From positions 40,312 through 104,311 of the forward strand of contig JAFUXG010000030.1 of NCBI GenBank assembly GCA_017470935.1: a stretch of DNA of 64,000 nucleotides. The letters are read 5' to 3'. The notes beneath the pieces were generated by a model. That model was not told where the DNA came from, did not search any database, and worked only from the letters and a program-made list of their open reading frames with translations. The position numbers were made by a program, and so were the translations under genes. This DNA comes from Lachnospiraceae bacterium. Lineage in GTDB: Bacteria; Bacillota; Clostridia; Lachnospirales; Lachnospiraceae. This document shows, one piece after another, positions 43,827 to 52,788 of the stretch (positions within the stretch are counted from its first letter, which is position 1; every line of letters begins with the position of its first letter).

Positions 43827-45395
43827 TTAATACACCACATCCACCAGCGCCCCATCAATCGCATTTACCAGAACACAAACCGGACTCTTTCCCTTATTAT
43901 CATCATTAGTCTTGAACTCCCATACAGGAATGTATGTAAATTCTGTTTCATCCGAAGGATTCTGAATCGGGTAATAATACATCTTCATACTTGTGAAATA
44001 TAATTTGTTCCGTCCGGCAAGCTTATCATGATCAAGCTTTTCCGAAACAATATCCCTAAAGCTTTCCGCTATTCTTTCACCATCTAACAGACGCACATTT
44101 TCTGTCACATCCTTAACATTCATCTGAACATTAATAAATGCCGAATACACCCCGCCACTGGCTGTCTTCACATAACCCTGATTCTTCATTGCAGTAATAT
44201 TCCCACTGTAATCAGGCACTGTCAGACCATTGAATCTGCTTGCATAATTCACAAAGTAACCATCTAAGAGACCGCTATCGTCATTTAATGAGCCGGCAGC
44301 CTCCTCCTTATCAATGAACAAAAGCTGTCCCTTAAAATTAGAATCAAAGGAAAAAGCAGCCATTTCATCAGGACATGAGACAAGAAGATAGTCGATTATA
44401 AAGCTCCTTGCAGCATTTAATGCCTCATCCTCTCTTTCCGCCATCGCATTAGTCCTGCCGGAGATTATTCTGTCAAGCTCATTATCATTCTGATAAGCAT
44501 CAGAATCGGTAATATTAAGCTCCAGATCTCCGTCTTCATTATATCCAATATCCATCCGATTGTCTGAAATGCACTGAAAAGCATTCATGTCCGGAAAATA
44601 ATCCGCCGGATTAATCAGTGCAAAGGTAATATATCCTGTCATATCATTATCGCAATAAGCATAAATGAGCCCAAATTCCATATTATTGTATTTGCCTTTA
44701 TATATATGAATGTAACCCTCAGGAGCATCTACCCATTTATAGAAATCATTACTTGTCAACAGTCTTTTTTGTTCTTCCATATCATACTGCTTCGCAAATA
44801 TGTCCTCAAAATATATATCACTGTACCACTGCCAAAGCTCATTGTCAGAATAGTAAGTTTCACCCGAATCATCAATGAACCGTATAGGCTCCGGAACCCT
44901 GTCAAGCTTTTCCGCTGTATCACCAAAAAGATTATCTACAACCTTTTCCTCGTTAGCAGTAAACTCTTTAATATCCTCAACCTGATATGTATTCAGTGAT
45001 GGAACATCCGGTACAAAGCCCTTAACATTAACCTCAACCGGTATTCCTCCTGAATCAAAGCTGTCCTCATATTCTACATTCTCAGTACCAAGCATATCCC
45101 TTATCGTCTCCCCGGATGCAGATATCTTTTCACTGCTTTCACCATTTTGCTTGTCCTCTGTTTCAGACCATACTCCATAATCCTTAACGATATCATTACC
45201 ACTTCCACATCCAGTTAAACACATACAAAACATGAGAATAAATGCTGGTATAAATGATCTTCCCTTTCTAAGGTTTCTTTGAATTATTTCTTGTATTATG
45301 TCAACTCTATTATCTTTTAAATACTTTCTAACTTTTGATATTTCAGATATCTTTGTTATCTTTTCCTTTTCATTAATACATTTTATGTTAATCAT
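43827..45395 (-). CDS. Array lipoprotein 5
   Basis: The protein has 522 residues; ATG at 45395 follows AAAGGGG. The N-terminal extension (EKEKITKISEISKVRKYL) and the signal segment ending in lipobox MCLTGCGSGNDIVKDYG are almost the same as in lipoprotein 4. Middle motifs include GYIHIYKGKYNNMEFGLIYA. C-terminal motifs are MYYYPIQNPSDETEFTYIP and VLVNAIDGALVDVVY. It is transcribed alone from its own repeat promoter. Confidence 0.8.
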   Translation of the reverse strand: MINIKCINEKEKITKISEISKVRKYLKDNRVDIIQEIIQRNLRKGRSFIPAFILMFCMCLTGCGSGNDIVKDYGVWSETEDKQNGESSEKISASGETIRDMLGTENVEYEDSFDSGGIPVEVNVKGFVPDVPSLNTYQVEDIKEFTANEEKVVDNLFGDTAEKLDRVPEPIRFIDDSGETYYSDNELWQWYSDIYFEDIFAKQYDMEEQKRLLTSNDFYKWVDAPEGYIHIYKGKYNNMEFGLIYAYCDNDMTGYITFALINPADYFPDMNAFQCISDNRMDIGYNEDGDLELNITDSDAYQNDNELDRIISGRTNAMAEREDEALNAARSFIIDYLLVSCPDEMAAFSFDSNFKGQLLFIDKEEAAGSLNDDSGLLDGYFVNYASRFNGLTVPDYSGNITAMKNQGYVKTASGGVYSAFINVQMNVKDVTENVRLLDGERIAESFRDIVSEKLDHDKLAGRNKLYFTSMKMYYYPIQNPSDETEFTYIPVWEFKTNDDNKGKSPVCVLVNAIDGALVDVVY

Positions 45396-45454
45396 ATGAT
45401 AATCCCCTTTCAAAAACACTGATTCAAATCATTACTATTTTTGTCGACATTATA

Positions 45455-45486
45455 CTTATATCACAGGATTGCATCAAAGTTGTATC
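45455..45486 (-). promoter_or_regulatory. 11-bp direct-repeat promoter of array lipoprotein 5
   Basis: Minus strand: GATACAAC at 45479-45486, GATGCAAT at 45468-45475, seven bases, TATAAG at 45455-45460. The block is nearly identical to that of lipoprotein 4. Confidence 0.78.
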
Positions 45487-45566
45487 ATAAATGTATATAA
45501 AATGCATTAAAAAAGAAACCCAACAGATTGATATGCATCTGTAATGCATATAACAATGTTCTTAAT

Positions 45567-45600
45567 AAAAAAACAAGACCATTTTTGTAATGACCTTGCT
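45567..45600 (-). terminator. Terminator of the small gene at 45675-45911
   Basis: Minus strand: CAAGGTCA/TGGTCTTG stem followed by TTTTTTT, a duplicate of the terminator at 43220-43253. Confidence 0.7.
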
Positions 45601-45674
45601 TTTTATATTTAAACAATTATTTATATAGCAAACTTTTTCACTTCTTCAACTATTTATGTACCTATTTAATTTTA

Positions 45675-45911
45675 TCATGCAGAACATACTATTTTATTTC
45701 GTATATCCATTTCTTTCCCCAGTATCAATGATAATGCCAACACATCATCCGAGCTTATACTTTCATTATGAGCATTTGCATATGTGATAAACTGGTACAT
45801 TTTTCCCCAAGCTTCTTCGCCACCACAATTACTCATAGTACCACAAACGAAATCATGGTCGTCGTATATCTCTCTTAGTAAATTCATAAGTTTTTTCCCC
45901 ATATCTGTCAT
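45675..45911 (-). CDS. Small soluble protein of unknown function
   Basis: The protein has 78 residues; ATG at 45911 follows GGGAGG. It is mostly helical (MGKKLMNLLREIYDDHDFV, SSDDVLALSLILGKEMD) with a Cys/Gly-rich centre. It lies 89 bp after the GNAT gene on the same strand and may belong to that cassette. No family was recognised. Confidence 0.6.
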   Translation of the reverse strand: MTDMGKKLMNLLREIYDDHDFVCGTMSNCGGEEAWGKMYQFITYANAHNESISSDDVLALSLILGKEMDIRNKIVCSA

Positions 45912-46000
45912 ACTTAATCCTCCCATAGTTCTTCAACTGCACTGACAATAGGACACTTTCCTATAACAATTCCATTTTCTACAATAATAAAAAAACAAAA

Positions 46001-46633
46001 TCATAACATCTGGTACATAAACTTGCAAGACTCATCATATCTTGGCTTAAGTCTATTATGAAGATCCTTCTCGGCAGTGATTGATAACCTTTTGAAACCA
46101 TACCTTTTATAAGCATTAATCAATGAATCATATGGTAATGCAAAAATATATATTACCCTTATACCAACATGAAGAGCCGCCTCTCGTATAATGGGAATAA
46201 TAAGATTAACAAAAATAACCTGTCCAATTCCTTTGATATAAGGATATTTACTTACAAACGAACTGTTCACTGCAAAATTTGCTAATTCTACACCAGGAAC
46301 TGTATCAAACTCTCTCAATTTCTTTTCCTGCCCTGTATCTTCGTCAAATATTTCACTTTTCGTTTCATTAAGAGAAATAAGACCAGCCTTCAAAGAAAAA
46401 TATCCAACACATTCATCAGTTTTCATATATCGTACAATATATGTTCTCATATTACCTTCCGATTCATCAACACAAGCATATTCTTGAAGATAACGTTGTA
46501 GTCCATATCCTGTTTTATTTGCAACATAAAAATCTTTGATTGCTTCAACATCTTCTTTTCTATTGCAATTCAAGTGATTGATATAAAACAAATTGTTTTT
46601 GATAAAACCAACGTCTTCATTTTTTGCTGTCAT
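46001..46633 (-). CDS. GNAT-family acetyltransferase, toxin-like context
   Basis: The protein has 210 residues. The GNAT core is seen in ANFAVNSSFVSKYPYIKGIG (acetyl-CoA binding region) and YDSLINAYKRYGFKRLS. It overlaps the upstream small gene by 17 bp. GNAT toxins such as TacT/AtaT acetylate aminoacyl-tRNA and pair with small antitoxins. The three-gene order regulator, small protein, GNAT fits that idea. It could instead be an ordinary acetyltransferase. Confidence 0.75.
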   Translation of the reverse strand: MTAKNEDVGFIKNNLFYINHLNCNRKEDVEAIKDFYVANKTGYGLQRYLQEYACVDESEGNMRTYIVRYMKTDECVGYFSLKAGLISLNETKSEIFDEDTGQEKKLREFDTVPGVELANFAVNSSFVSKYPYIKGIGQVIFVNLIIPIIREAALHVGIRVIYIFALPYDSLINAYKRYGFKRLSITAEKDLHNRLKPRYDESCKFMYQML

Positions 46634-46793
46634 CCTCGTGTTTCTCCATTTCTTTTATCATCTGCTGCTCCAACCTATCTGCCTCTTCTTTCATTTTCTT
46701 ATAATCCATTCTAGGAGTATTAATAATTTCATCAAAAATTTCTTTTGGTAGATTTGTCATATTTGGCTTAGCATACCGTTCCAAAGTAGCCAT
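46617..46793 (-). CDS. Small helical protein, possible antitoxin
   Basis: The protein has 58 residues; ATG at 46793 follows AAGGAGG. Charged helices (MKEEADRLEQQMIKEMEKHE) dominate. It is coupled by overlap to the GNAT gene and follows the XRE gene by 24 bp. The position and charge suggest an antitoxin or adaptor; no homology was recognised. Confidence 0.55.
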   Translation of the reverse strand: MATLERYAKPNMTNLPKEIFDEIINTPRMDYKKMKEEADRLEQQMIKEMEKHEDDSKK

Positions 46794-46817
46794 AGTCTCA
46801 ACCTCCTTACTTATCAT

Positions 46818-47177
46818 TTACAACAATTTTCTCTTTTCTCCTTGTCTCAAAGCATCCATATAACCTATCAATCGATCCCGCATACTCTTATCCATCTGCT
46901 CAAACTCAACAAGCAAATCGTAAGAATCCGTACCTTCACTGACCACCTTGTAATCTATCATCTCATTAATATTATCTCTATTATTATCTTGTAATAACTC
47001 ATATGGCGATACTCCCAAAGTTTCACAAATCACCATAATCTTATCCGAAGATGGGTTCGTTTTCTTTCGCTTCCAATCACTTATTGTACTCTGCGAAATA
47101 CCGGTCTTAGCCGAGAAATCTGTCTGTCTTATCCCCTTTTCTTCCATTATTTTGAAAATACGTTCACTGATTATCAT
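46818..47177 (-). CDS. XRE-family repressor of the GNAT cassette
   Basis: The protein has 119 residues; ATG at 47177 follows GGAGTG. HTH_3 domain: MEEKGIRQTDFSAKTGISQS, then TISDWKRKKTNPSSDKI. The C-terminal helices (LLVEFEQMDKSMRDRL) may dimerise. Its promoter has a palindrome at the start site (47318-47329), fitting autoregulation. It leads the XRE/small protein/GNAT unit. Confidence 0.85.
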   Translation of the reverse strand: MIISERIFKIMEEKGIRQTDFSAKTGISQSTISDWKRKKTNPSSDKIMVICETLGVSPYELLQDNNRDNINEMIDYKVVSEGTDSYDLLVEFEQMDKSMRDRLIGYMDALRQGEKRKLL

Positions 47178-47317
47178 TATCTTCACTCCCGACAATATTA
47201 CAATCATACATAAAGCACAATCAATATAATAATATTATTATATTTCAATCAATTAATAATATCAATGCCCGTTTTCTTCACAAATCCCGCCACACCTTTG
47301 CATATACATTCTATATT

Positions 47318-47359
47318 TCGTATATACGATATTATATCTTGACTTCCATACCTTGTCAA
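47318..47359 (-). promoter_or_regulatory. Promoter and palindromic operator of the XRE/GNAT cassette
   Basis: Minus strand: TTGACA (47354-47359), 17 bases, TATAAT (47331-47336). The 12-bp perfect palindrome TCGTATATACGA (47318-47329) covers the expected start point. Confidence 0.8.
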
Positions 47360-47502
47360 GTATTATATACTCTATTTCACTATTCCAAAAACAGTACCTA
47401 TCCGGTTAAGCACATCCTTCTTTTCGTACATATTCACATAATATTTGCTGTCTGTTCCGGAGAGAGTATGCTCCTTGACATCTATCCCTTAACCACACTA
47501 CT

Positions 47503-48954
47503 TCAATACACTACCTCAATAAGCTCCCCATCAATAGCATTGATATACACCACCACAGAAGTTCTGGATTGAGCCGTTGCCGTATACTCCCACGCCGGCA
47601 CATAAGTAAACTCGTTGTCATCATCAGGATTTATCACAGGATAATATCGCAGGTCAAGCTTGTTAAAATAAAGCTGCCTTCTTGTTCCCATTTTGTCCTT
47701 TTCAATATTATTCTCCACTGCGTTCTTAAAGCACTTCTTCATACTCTCACCATTTAGAAGCGTTACATTGTCCGTCACATCTGTAACATTTACCTGCCAT
47801 GACAATGATACCGAAAGAATCCCCCTGCTTGTAACCCGCACCCTTCCGGCATTGCTTAATACAAAGCCTGTAGAATATCTAAAATCTCTGTAGTACGCAT
47901 CATCAGTCACCTTACCTGCTGACGGCAAAAGTCCTGATTTATTCTGAGTTATATACAGTTCATTACCATCAAACCTGTCAACCTCTGACACTAATGGAGA
48001 ATCCGCAAAGGATTTGTAAAATCCCAGCACTTTCTTGGACTCACCATAATATTTTCTGCCAATATCATCATAAAATGACAGCATATTATCGTATCTCTTA
48101 ATCATAAGCTTATTGCACAAAAAATCCTCCGCTATACTAATAATCTCATCATCTGTCATCCTGCACTCATTCTCTTTATTCCAAAATGAAAACAATGTTG
48201 TACCGTCATCATCAACTGCATCCTGATTGTAAGGCGAATAATCCACATAAGCCCCATCATCAAAATAATTTTCAAGCGTTACCGGTGCAAAAGAGATATA
48301 CTGCGTGTTATATTTGTATGAATATGCGTAAATGAGCCCGTAATCCACTCCTTCATAAACGCCCTGATATAAATGAATATAGTAATCCTCCGCATCTGCC
48401 CACTCGCGAAGCAGCGGTTCGTCATCGGAAAGCTCCACTCCCATAGCTTCAGCCAGACCATAATATTCACTGCATAGCTCCGTATATCTTGTATCCCTAT
48501 AATCATCCGAAGTATCCATCTTAGAAAGCTTCTTTGCCGATTCCCCAAACAATGCATCAACAATTTTCTCTTCATTTGCACTGCCTTCATCAACCCGTGT
48601 CAGCTGATACGCAGAAACCTTCGGAATATCCGGCACAGAACACTTGACATCAACCTCCACAGGAATTCCGTCTGCGTCAAAATTATCATAATACTCTATA
48701 CTGTCTGTTCCAATCATGTCCCTAATAGATGCACCGCTTGTAGAAACTGAAGGTTTTATAACCTCACCTTCCCCACCTGATTCATCTGTGTTATTCTCAT
48801 AGCCGTAATCTGTAACCACATCCGTCTTTCCACATCCGGTCATAGTAACACTACACATAATCAGAAATACTGCTATCACAACAACCGATGTTATGTCAAC
48901 CAAATCCATCTTGTTATAATATGTCTTTATTTTCGTATCATTGCATGTTTTCAC
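47503..48954 (-). CDS. Array lipoprotein 6
   Basis: The protein has 483 residues from GTG at 48954 behind GAGGTGG; lipoprotein 8 has ATG in the same context. The N-terminal extension (YYNKMDLVDI) is short, and the lipobox is VTMTGCGKTDVVTDYGY. Body motif DYYIHLYQGVYEGVDYGLIY is shared with the other paralogues. C-terminal motifs are LRYYPVINPDDDNEFTYVP and VVYINAIDGELIEVVY. A relic of a type I toxin module lies just upstream of its promoter. Confidence 0.8.
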   Translation of the reverse strand: MKTCNDTKIKTYYNKMDLVDITSVVVIAVFLIMCSVTMTGCGKTDVVTDYGYENNTDESGGEGEVIKPSVSTSGASIRDMIGTDSIEYYDNFDADGIPVEVDVKCSVPDIPKVSAYQLTRVDEGSANEEKIVDALFGESAKKLSKMDTSDDYRDTRYTELCSEYYGLAEAMGVELSDDEPLLREWADAEDYYIHLYQGVYEGVDYGLIYAYSYKYNTQYISFAPVTLENYFDDGAYVDYSPYNQDAVDDDGTTLFSFWNKENECRMTDDEIISIAEDFLCNKLMIKRYDNMLSFYDDIGRKYYGESKKVLGFYKSFADSPLVSEVDRFDGNELYITQNKSGLLPSAGKVTDDAYYRDFRYSTGFVLSNAGRVRVTSRGILSVSLSWQVNVTDVTDNVTLLNGESMKKCFKNAVENNIEKDKMGTRRQLYFNKLDLRYYPVINPDDDNEFTYVPAWEYTATAQSRTSVVVYINAIDGELIEVVY

Positions 48955-48990
48955 TCAAACACCACCTCTATCCGATACATTCTACACATA

Positions 48991-49022
48991 ATTATACTTA
49001 TTAATTGCATCCAAAATGTATC
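48991..49022 (-). promoter_or_regulatory. 11-bp direct-repeat promoter of array lipoprotein 6
   Basis: Minus strand: GATACATT at 49015-49022, GATGCAAT at 49004-49011, seven bases, TATAAT at 48991-48996. Confidence 0.8.
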
Positions 49023-49033
49023 AAAAAAATGTA

Positions 49034-49069
49034 GCTTATGTGCTACATTCTTTGGCCTTGGCTATACGA
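49034..49069 (+). pseudogene. Relic of the type I toxin-like peptide gene
   Basis: Thirty-six bases match the middle of the two intact peptide genes (54496, 56596) with one mismatch and encode LCATFFGLGYT. The promoter, start codon and terminator are gone. It lies beside the lipoprotein 6 promoter, as the intact modules lie beside those of lipoproteins 8 and 9. Confidence 0.8.
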
Positions 49070-49118
49070 ACTCATTTCGGTTCCGCTAAATATTATCATC
49101 AAACGCCTTAGAAAAATC

Positions 49119-49973
49119 TTAACAGTTACCCAAATATACATATGACAGTTTCTTGCTTGCTATATCAAACAATTCCTTCATTACAGCAATATCCGTCGCT
49201 TTTCTGTCTGCATACCTGCTTCTTGGAAAGAATCTGCTTATATGGTACGGGATTGCTTTACCATACTTCTTTTCAAGTCCTTCAATCCACAATGACATCT
49301 CTTCCATCTCTTTTACAGAATCGTTCTCACCCGGAATAATCAGCGTTGTAATTTCCACATGACAGTATTTTAGTGCCTCTTCTATACACTCTTTCGTAGT
49401 TTCATAATCACCGTTTAAAACATCTTTGTAATAATCGTACGAAAAGCATTTAAGATCTATATTCATCGCATCAATAAATGATCCTATCTCGTCAATCACC
49501 CCTGGCAGTACACTTCCGTTCGTAACAACCACAGTAGAAAGCCCATCGGTTTTCAGCAGACATGCCGTATCTCTAACATACTCATAGCACACAAGCGGCT
49601 CATTGTAGGTAAATGCCACACCGATATTACCATGCGGAACATACTCTTTAGCAAGTTCAACAAGAGTCTCCGGAGCAACATACTCATACTGCGGAAAGTT
49701 ATTCGTGTTGTTATCGGCAAGCGAGATACTGACATTCTGGCAGAAAGGACATTTCAAATTACAACCGTAACTACCGACAGACAGTATCATACTTCCAGGA
49801 TGAAAATGATAAAGCGGTTTCTTCTCAATCGGATCAAGTGCAATAGACGTAACATGTCCATAGTTTATCAAAACTGTTTCCCCGTTCTCTCCGCCTGCTC
49901 TTGCAAAACAAGCGCCTGTCTGTCCTTCATTTAGTTTACAATGCCTAAAACACACATTACATGTACTCTGCAT
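49119..49973 (-). CDS. amrS: AmrS-type radical SAM protein (AmmeMemoRadiSam system)
   Basis: The protein has 284 residues; ATG at 49973 follows GGGGGA. An N-terminal Cys-rich segment (CNVCFRHCKLNEGQTGAC) is followed by the radical SAM motif CNLKCPFC near residue 80. This resembles pyruvate formate-lyase activating enzymes and fits the AmrS family. The usual partners AmmeMemo proteins are not in the window. A methyltransferase gene lies 35 bp upstream on the same strand. Both interrupt the lipoprotein array and have no repeat promoter. Confidence 0.85.
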   Translation of the reverse strand: MQSTCNVCFRHCKLNEGQTGACFARAGGENGETVLINYGHVTSIALDPIEKKPLYHFHPGSMILSVGSYGCNLKCPFCQNVSISLADNNTNNFPQYEYVAPETLVELAKEYVPHGNIGVAFTYNEPLVCYEYVRDTACLLKTDGLSTVVVTNGSVLPGVIDEIGSFIDAMNIDLKCFSYDYYKDVLNGDYETTKECIEEALKYCHVEITTLIIPGENDSVKEMEEMSLWIEGLEKKYGKAIPYHISRFFPRSRYADRKATDIAVMKELFDIASKKLSYVYLGNC

Positions 49974-50008
49974 AATAAATCCCCCATGTTTCACCATCAT
50001 CACACACA

Positions 50009-50749
50009 TTATTTTTGCAGCACCACATATATTCTCTCGCTTCTCTTTCTCGGCTTATCAAATGTAAATGCATCATAAACAGCTCCATGTGCAAATCCTG
50101 CCGTAATCGCTGCTTCCTTTATCTCACTCGCGTGGTAGCATCTCTGTCGGTGAAGTTCTTTCTTATGTTCATGCCTTCCATCTGCAACAAAGTCAAATAG
50201 TAAATGGTACTGATGAATACGATTAACATGATCATATTTATTCTTCCAAACATAAGAGAAATCTCCCATATTCTCAGAAAAAGTTTTTCCATCTAATTCA
50301 TTCTCAAAAAAATATTCCGTCTTAAGATCAAATATAAATACACCTTTATCTAACAGACTATAATATGCACAGATACAGGCTTTTGTAAAATCCTCTACCG
50401 TAATCAGATAATTCATACTATCACAGATACTTATAATCGCATCCTGCTTATGTTCTAAGGAAAAATTACACATATCCCCCAATTTATAAATTATATTATA
50501 GGCAGTATTTGCTTTGGCAACCTTTAACATTTCCTCTGATATATCAATTCCCGTCATATTAAAACCGTCTTTTGCAAGCAATCTTGTCATAATACCGGTA
50601 CCACATCCAAGCTCGGTGATATCCGCACATGGTGACACCCCATACTTATAAAAGAGCCAAAGTATATACTGCTTCCACTCTTCATAAGGAATGTTATCCA
50701 TCATTCTATCGTACACGGTCGCAAAATACTGATATTGTTCTTGTGCCAT
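50009..50749 (-). CDS. SAM-dependent methyltransferase
   Basis: The protein has 246 residues; start behind CGGAGAAG. Motif I ITELGCGTGIMTRLLA, motif II acidic residue in MTGIDISEEML and IISICDSMNYL place it in the class I methyltransferase fold (Methyltransf_25-like). The substrate is unknown. It precedes the AmrS gene, probably in one operon. Confidence 0.88.
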   Translation of the reverse strand: MAQEQYQYFATVYDRMMDNIPYEEWKQYILWLFYKYGVSPCADITELGCGTGIMTRLLAKDGFNMTGIDISEEMLKVAKANTAYNIIYKLGDMCNFSLEHKQDAIISICDSMNYLITVEDFTKACICAYYSLLDKGVFIFDLKTEYFFENELDGKTFSENMGDFSYVWKNKYDHVNRIHQYHLLFDFVADGRHEHKKELHRQRCYHASEIKEAAITAGFAHGAVYDAFTFDKPRKRSERIYVVLQK

Positions 50750-50883
50750 AAATCTTCTCCGCAGTTCTGCTTATTCATTCTAAAAACTCATAGTGTGTCT
50801 ACTATAAATATGAATTATACTCAAATCAACTACTTTTTCAATATTTTTCCGATAATAAGATCACCATTTTGAGCACTATCTCT

Positions 50884-52410
50884 TCAATACCCCACATCAA
50901 TAAGCTCCCCATCAATAGCATTGATATACACCGCCACATATGGTCTGTTCTGCATGTTGCCAACAAACTCCCATGCAGGAATATATGTAAATGCCATATC
51001 ATTCTTTGGATCATCCACCGGATAATAGGTAAGCCTCAATGAATTAAAATATAATTTCTTCCCCACATGATCCAGGCTTGAATAATCAAACTGCTCCTGC
51101 ATGACATATTTGAAGCTGTCCCTGATCCTGTCTGCATTCAATAACTGCACATTATCCGTTACATCAGTAATATCCATTTGCCTTACAACATATGCCGATA
51201 GTATTCCTCTGCTTGTCACCACAACACTGCCTGAATTGTTAAGCAAATATGGTCCCATTCCGCTCGCAGGAAAAAGTCCCGAAAGCCTTTGCGAAATATA
51301 TACCTTATACCCGTCACACAATACCTCATCCGAATCAGATGTCCTCCAATATTTCCGGGTCATAAAAAGCATCTGTGTTTTATCATCTCCATAACCGCTG
51401 ATATAGACATCATTTGAATTCAATGAAAGCATATCCTCATACACCGGAACTGAAAGCTTATTCTGTAAGAAATCCGCAGCCTCTCCCACAAGCGCTTCAT
51501 CTGACATTTCGCACCGGTTCGTCTTGCCCTCCATAATTTTATCCTGTATGGTCTCTACATCAAAGTCAACTTCCCCATATTCATAAGAATCCACATACTC
51601 CTTCTCCCCTTGAAAATAATCTGACAGATAAATGGGCGCAAAACCGATACACTGCTTCTTATCCGTATATGAATACCCATAAATGAGCCTTGCAGGAACA
51701 CCATCAAACTGTCCCTCATAAATGTGAATATAGAAATCCTCTGTATCCATTGATTTGAACCTCAAGATTCCATCTTCTGTCCAGTCAGTTTGAACATTAT
51801 ATTTATTAAAAGGATCAAACTCATTAAGAATTGCATCATAATAATTACTAAATTCCAACCATTCTTCATCATCCGCCCCTTTTACCAACTCCTCCACGGG
51901 TGTTCCTGATTCCAGCTCCTCCACAAGCTTCGCACTATCTCCCAGAACATTCTTAACGACCTGTGCCTCCGTACTTTCTCCTGACAGATTCTTTGCAACT
52001 TGTTCCTCTGTACCACCTTCTGTTAGTCCCTTAAAATCCACCATCTCATTATCCGCAACCCTTACCCCTGTATATGCGTCAAGTGATGGCAGATCAGGAA
52101 TCGTATATTTCACTGCAAGCTCCACCGGGAATCCCCCCGCCTCAAATTCCTCGTTCCAATCTACTTTTTCAGTTCCAAGCATTTCTCTTACGGATTGTCC
52201 TGAGACTGATACGGATATATTGGACAAATCTGCCCCCGCTTTATTCTCATCTTCAGATATATTATCCTGCTCATTACCGTAATCCGTCACAACATCATTT
52301 CTATTTCCACAGCCGGACATAATTATACAACAAACTATTATTAGTGATATTGCCGCAGTTTTATATATTATGTCAACTTCAGAACATTTATTGCAGCTAT
52401 TCATTTTCAT
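50884..52410 (-). CDS. Array lipoprotein 7
   Basis: The protein has 508 residues; ATG at 52410 follows AGAGGTG. The N-terminal extension includes VDIIYKTAA, then the lipobox IIMSGCGNRNDVVTDYG. It has an extra insertion around residues 120-150 with EEQVAKNLSGE and EAQVVKNVLGD, an internal repeat absent from the paralogues. C-terminal motifs are LTYYPVDDPKNDMAFTYIP and VAVYINAIDGELIDVGY. It is transcribed alone. Confidence 0.8.
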   Translation of the reverse strand: MKMNSCNKCSEVDIIYKTAAISLIIVCCIIMSGCGNRNDVVTDYGNEQDNISEDENKAGADLSNISVSVSGQSVREMLGTEKVDWNEEFEAGGFPVELAVKYTIPDLPSLDAYTGVRVADNEMVDFKGLTEGGTEEQVAKNLSGESTEAQVVKNVLGDSAKLVEELESGTPVEELVKGADDEEWLEFSNYYDAILNEFDPFNKYNVQTDWTEDGILRFKSMDTEDFYIHIYEGQFDGVPARLIYGYSYTDKKQCIGFAPIYLSDYFQGEKEYVDSYEYGEVDFDVETIQDKIMEGKTNRCEMSDEALVGEAADFLQNKLSVPVYEDMLSLNSNDVYISGYGDDKTQMLFMTRKYWRTSDSDEVLCDGYKVYISQRLSGLFPASGMGPYLLNNSGSVVVTSRGILSAYVVRQMDITDVTDNVQLLNADRIRDSFKYVMQEQFDYSSLDHVGKKLYFNSLRLTYYPVDDPKNDMAFTYIPAWEFVGNMQNRPYVAVYINAIDGELIDVGY

Positions 52411-52453
52411 TAAAACACACCTCTCCACTAATCCAATAATTCTATACTACAAT

Positions 52454-52485
52454 TTTATACAATATAAATGCATCTAAAATGTATC
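52454..52485 (-). promoter_or_regulatory. 11-bp direct-repeat promoter of array lipoprotein 7
   Basis: Minus strand: GATACATT at 52478-52485, GATGCATT at 52467-52474, seven bases, TATAAA at 52454-52459. Confidence 0.75.
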
Positions 52486-52635
52486 TAAAACCAGCCGTAC
52501 TGTAATACTTTATTATATTTCATATCGCTATTGATATTTTTAGTTGAAACATTTATAATACTTTAATATAGTTTATATATTTAATTATTTTAGAATTTAA
52601 CAATTCAGATTGTTTGCAAAAAGTTAATATTTTTA

Positions 52636-52664
52636 TTGACACCGAAATTATTACATGCTAATAT
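52636..52664 (+). promoter_or_regulatory. Promoter of the Abi leader RNA and gene
   Basis: TTGACA at 52636-52641, 17 bases, TAATAT at 52659-52664. The transcript should start near 52671. Confidence 0.8.
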
Positions 52665-52670
52665 AAGCAA

Positions 52671-52755
52671 AGTCAATGAATTGATTTACGAAATTCTGCA
52701 TATACTATCATGGAGTGAACTCCGGTGTCCTTCGGGCCCGGGGTCTTTTATTTAT
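52671..52755 (+). ncRNA. Candidate AbiF-type leader RNA upstream of the Abi_2 gene
   Basis: The leader between promoter and gene contains a hairpin with stem ACTCCGG/CCGGGGT (52719-52744) and CCTTCGGG inner loop, followed by U-rich TCTTTTATTTATT. A competing small hairpin GGAG/CTCC starts at 52712. This is the shape of a terminated small RNA with read-through into the gene. An AbiF RNA motif upstream of abi_2-type genes has been described; I infer this is such an RNA, but sequence identity was not tested. Confidence 0.55.
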
Positions 52756-52788
52756 TATTTTACCGATAAATTGGGGAGGTACATTGAT

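Noticed and set aside
47372-47488. Open stretch of 38 codons (TLSGTDSKYYVNMYEKKDVL) before the lipoprotein 6 stop
   Set aside because: It has no start or ribosome site and no recognisable homology; it could be a gene remnant, but the evidence is too thin.
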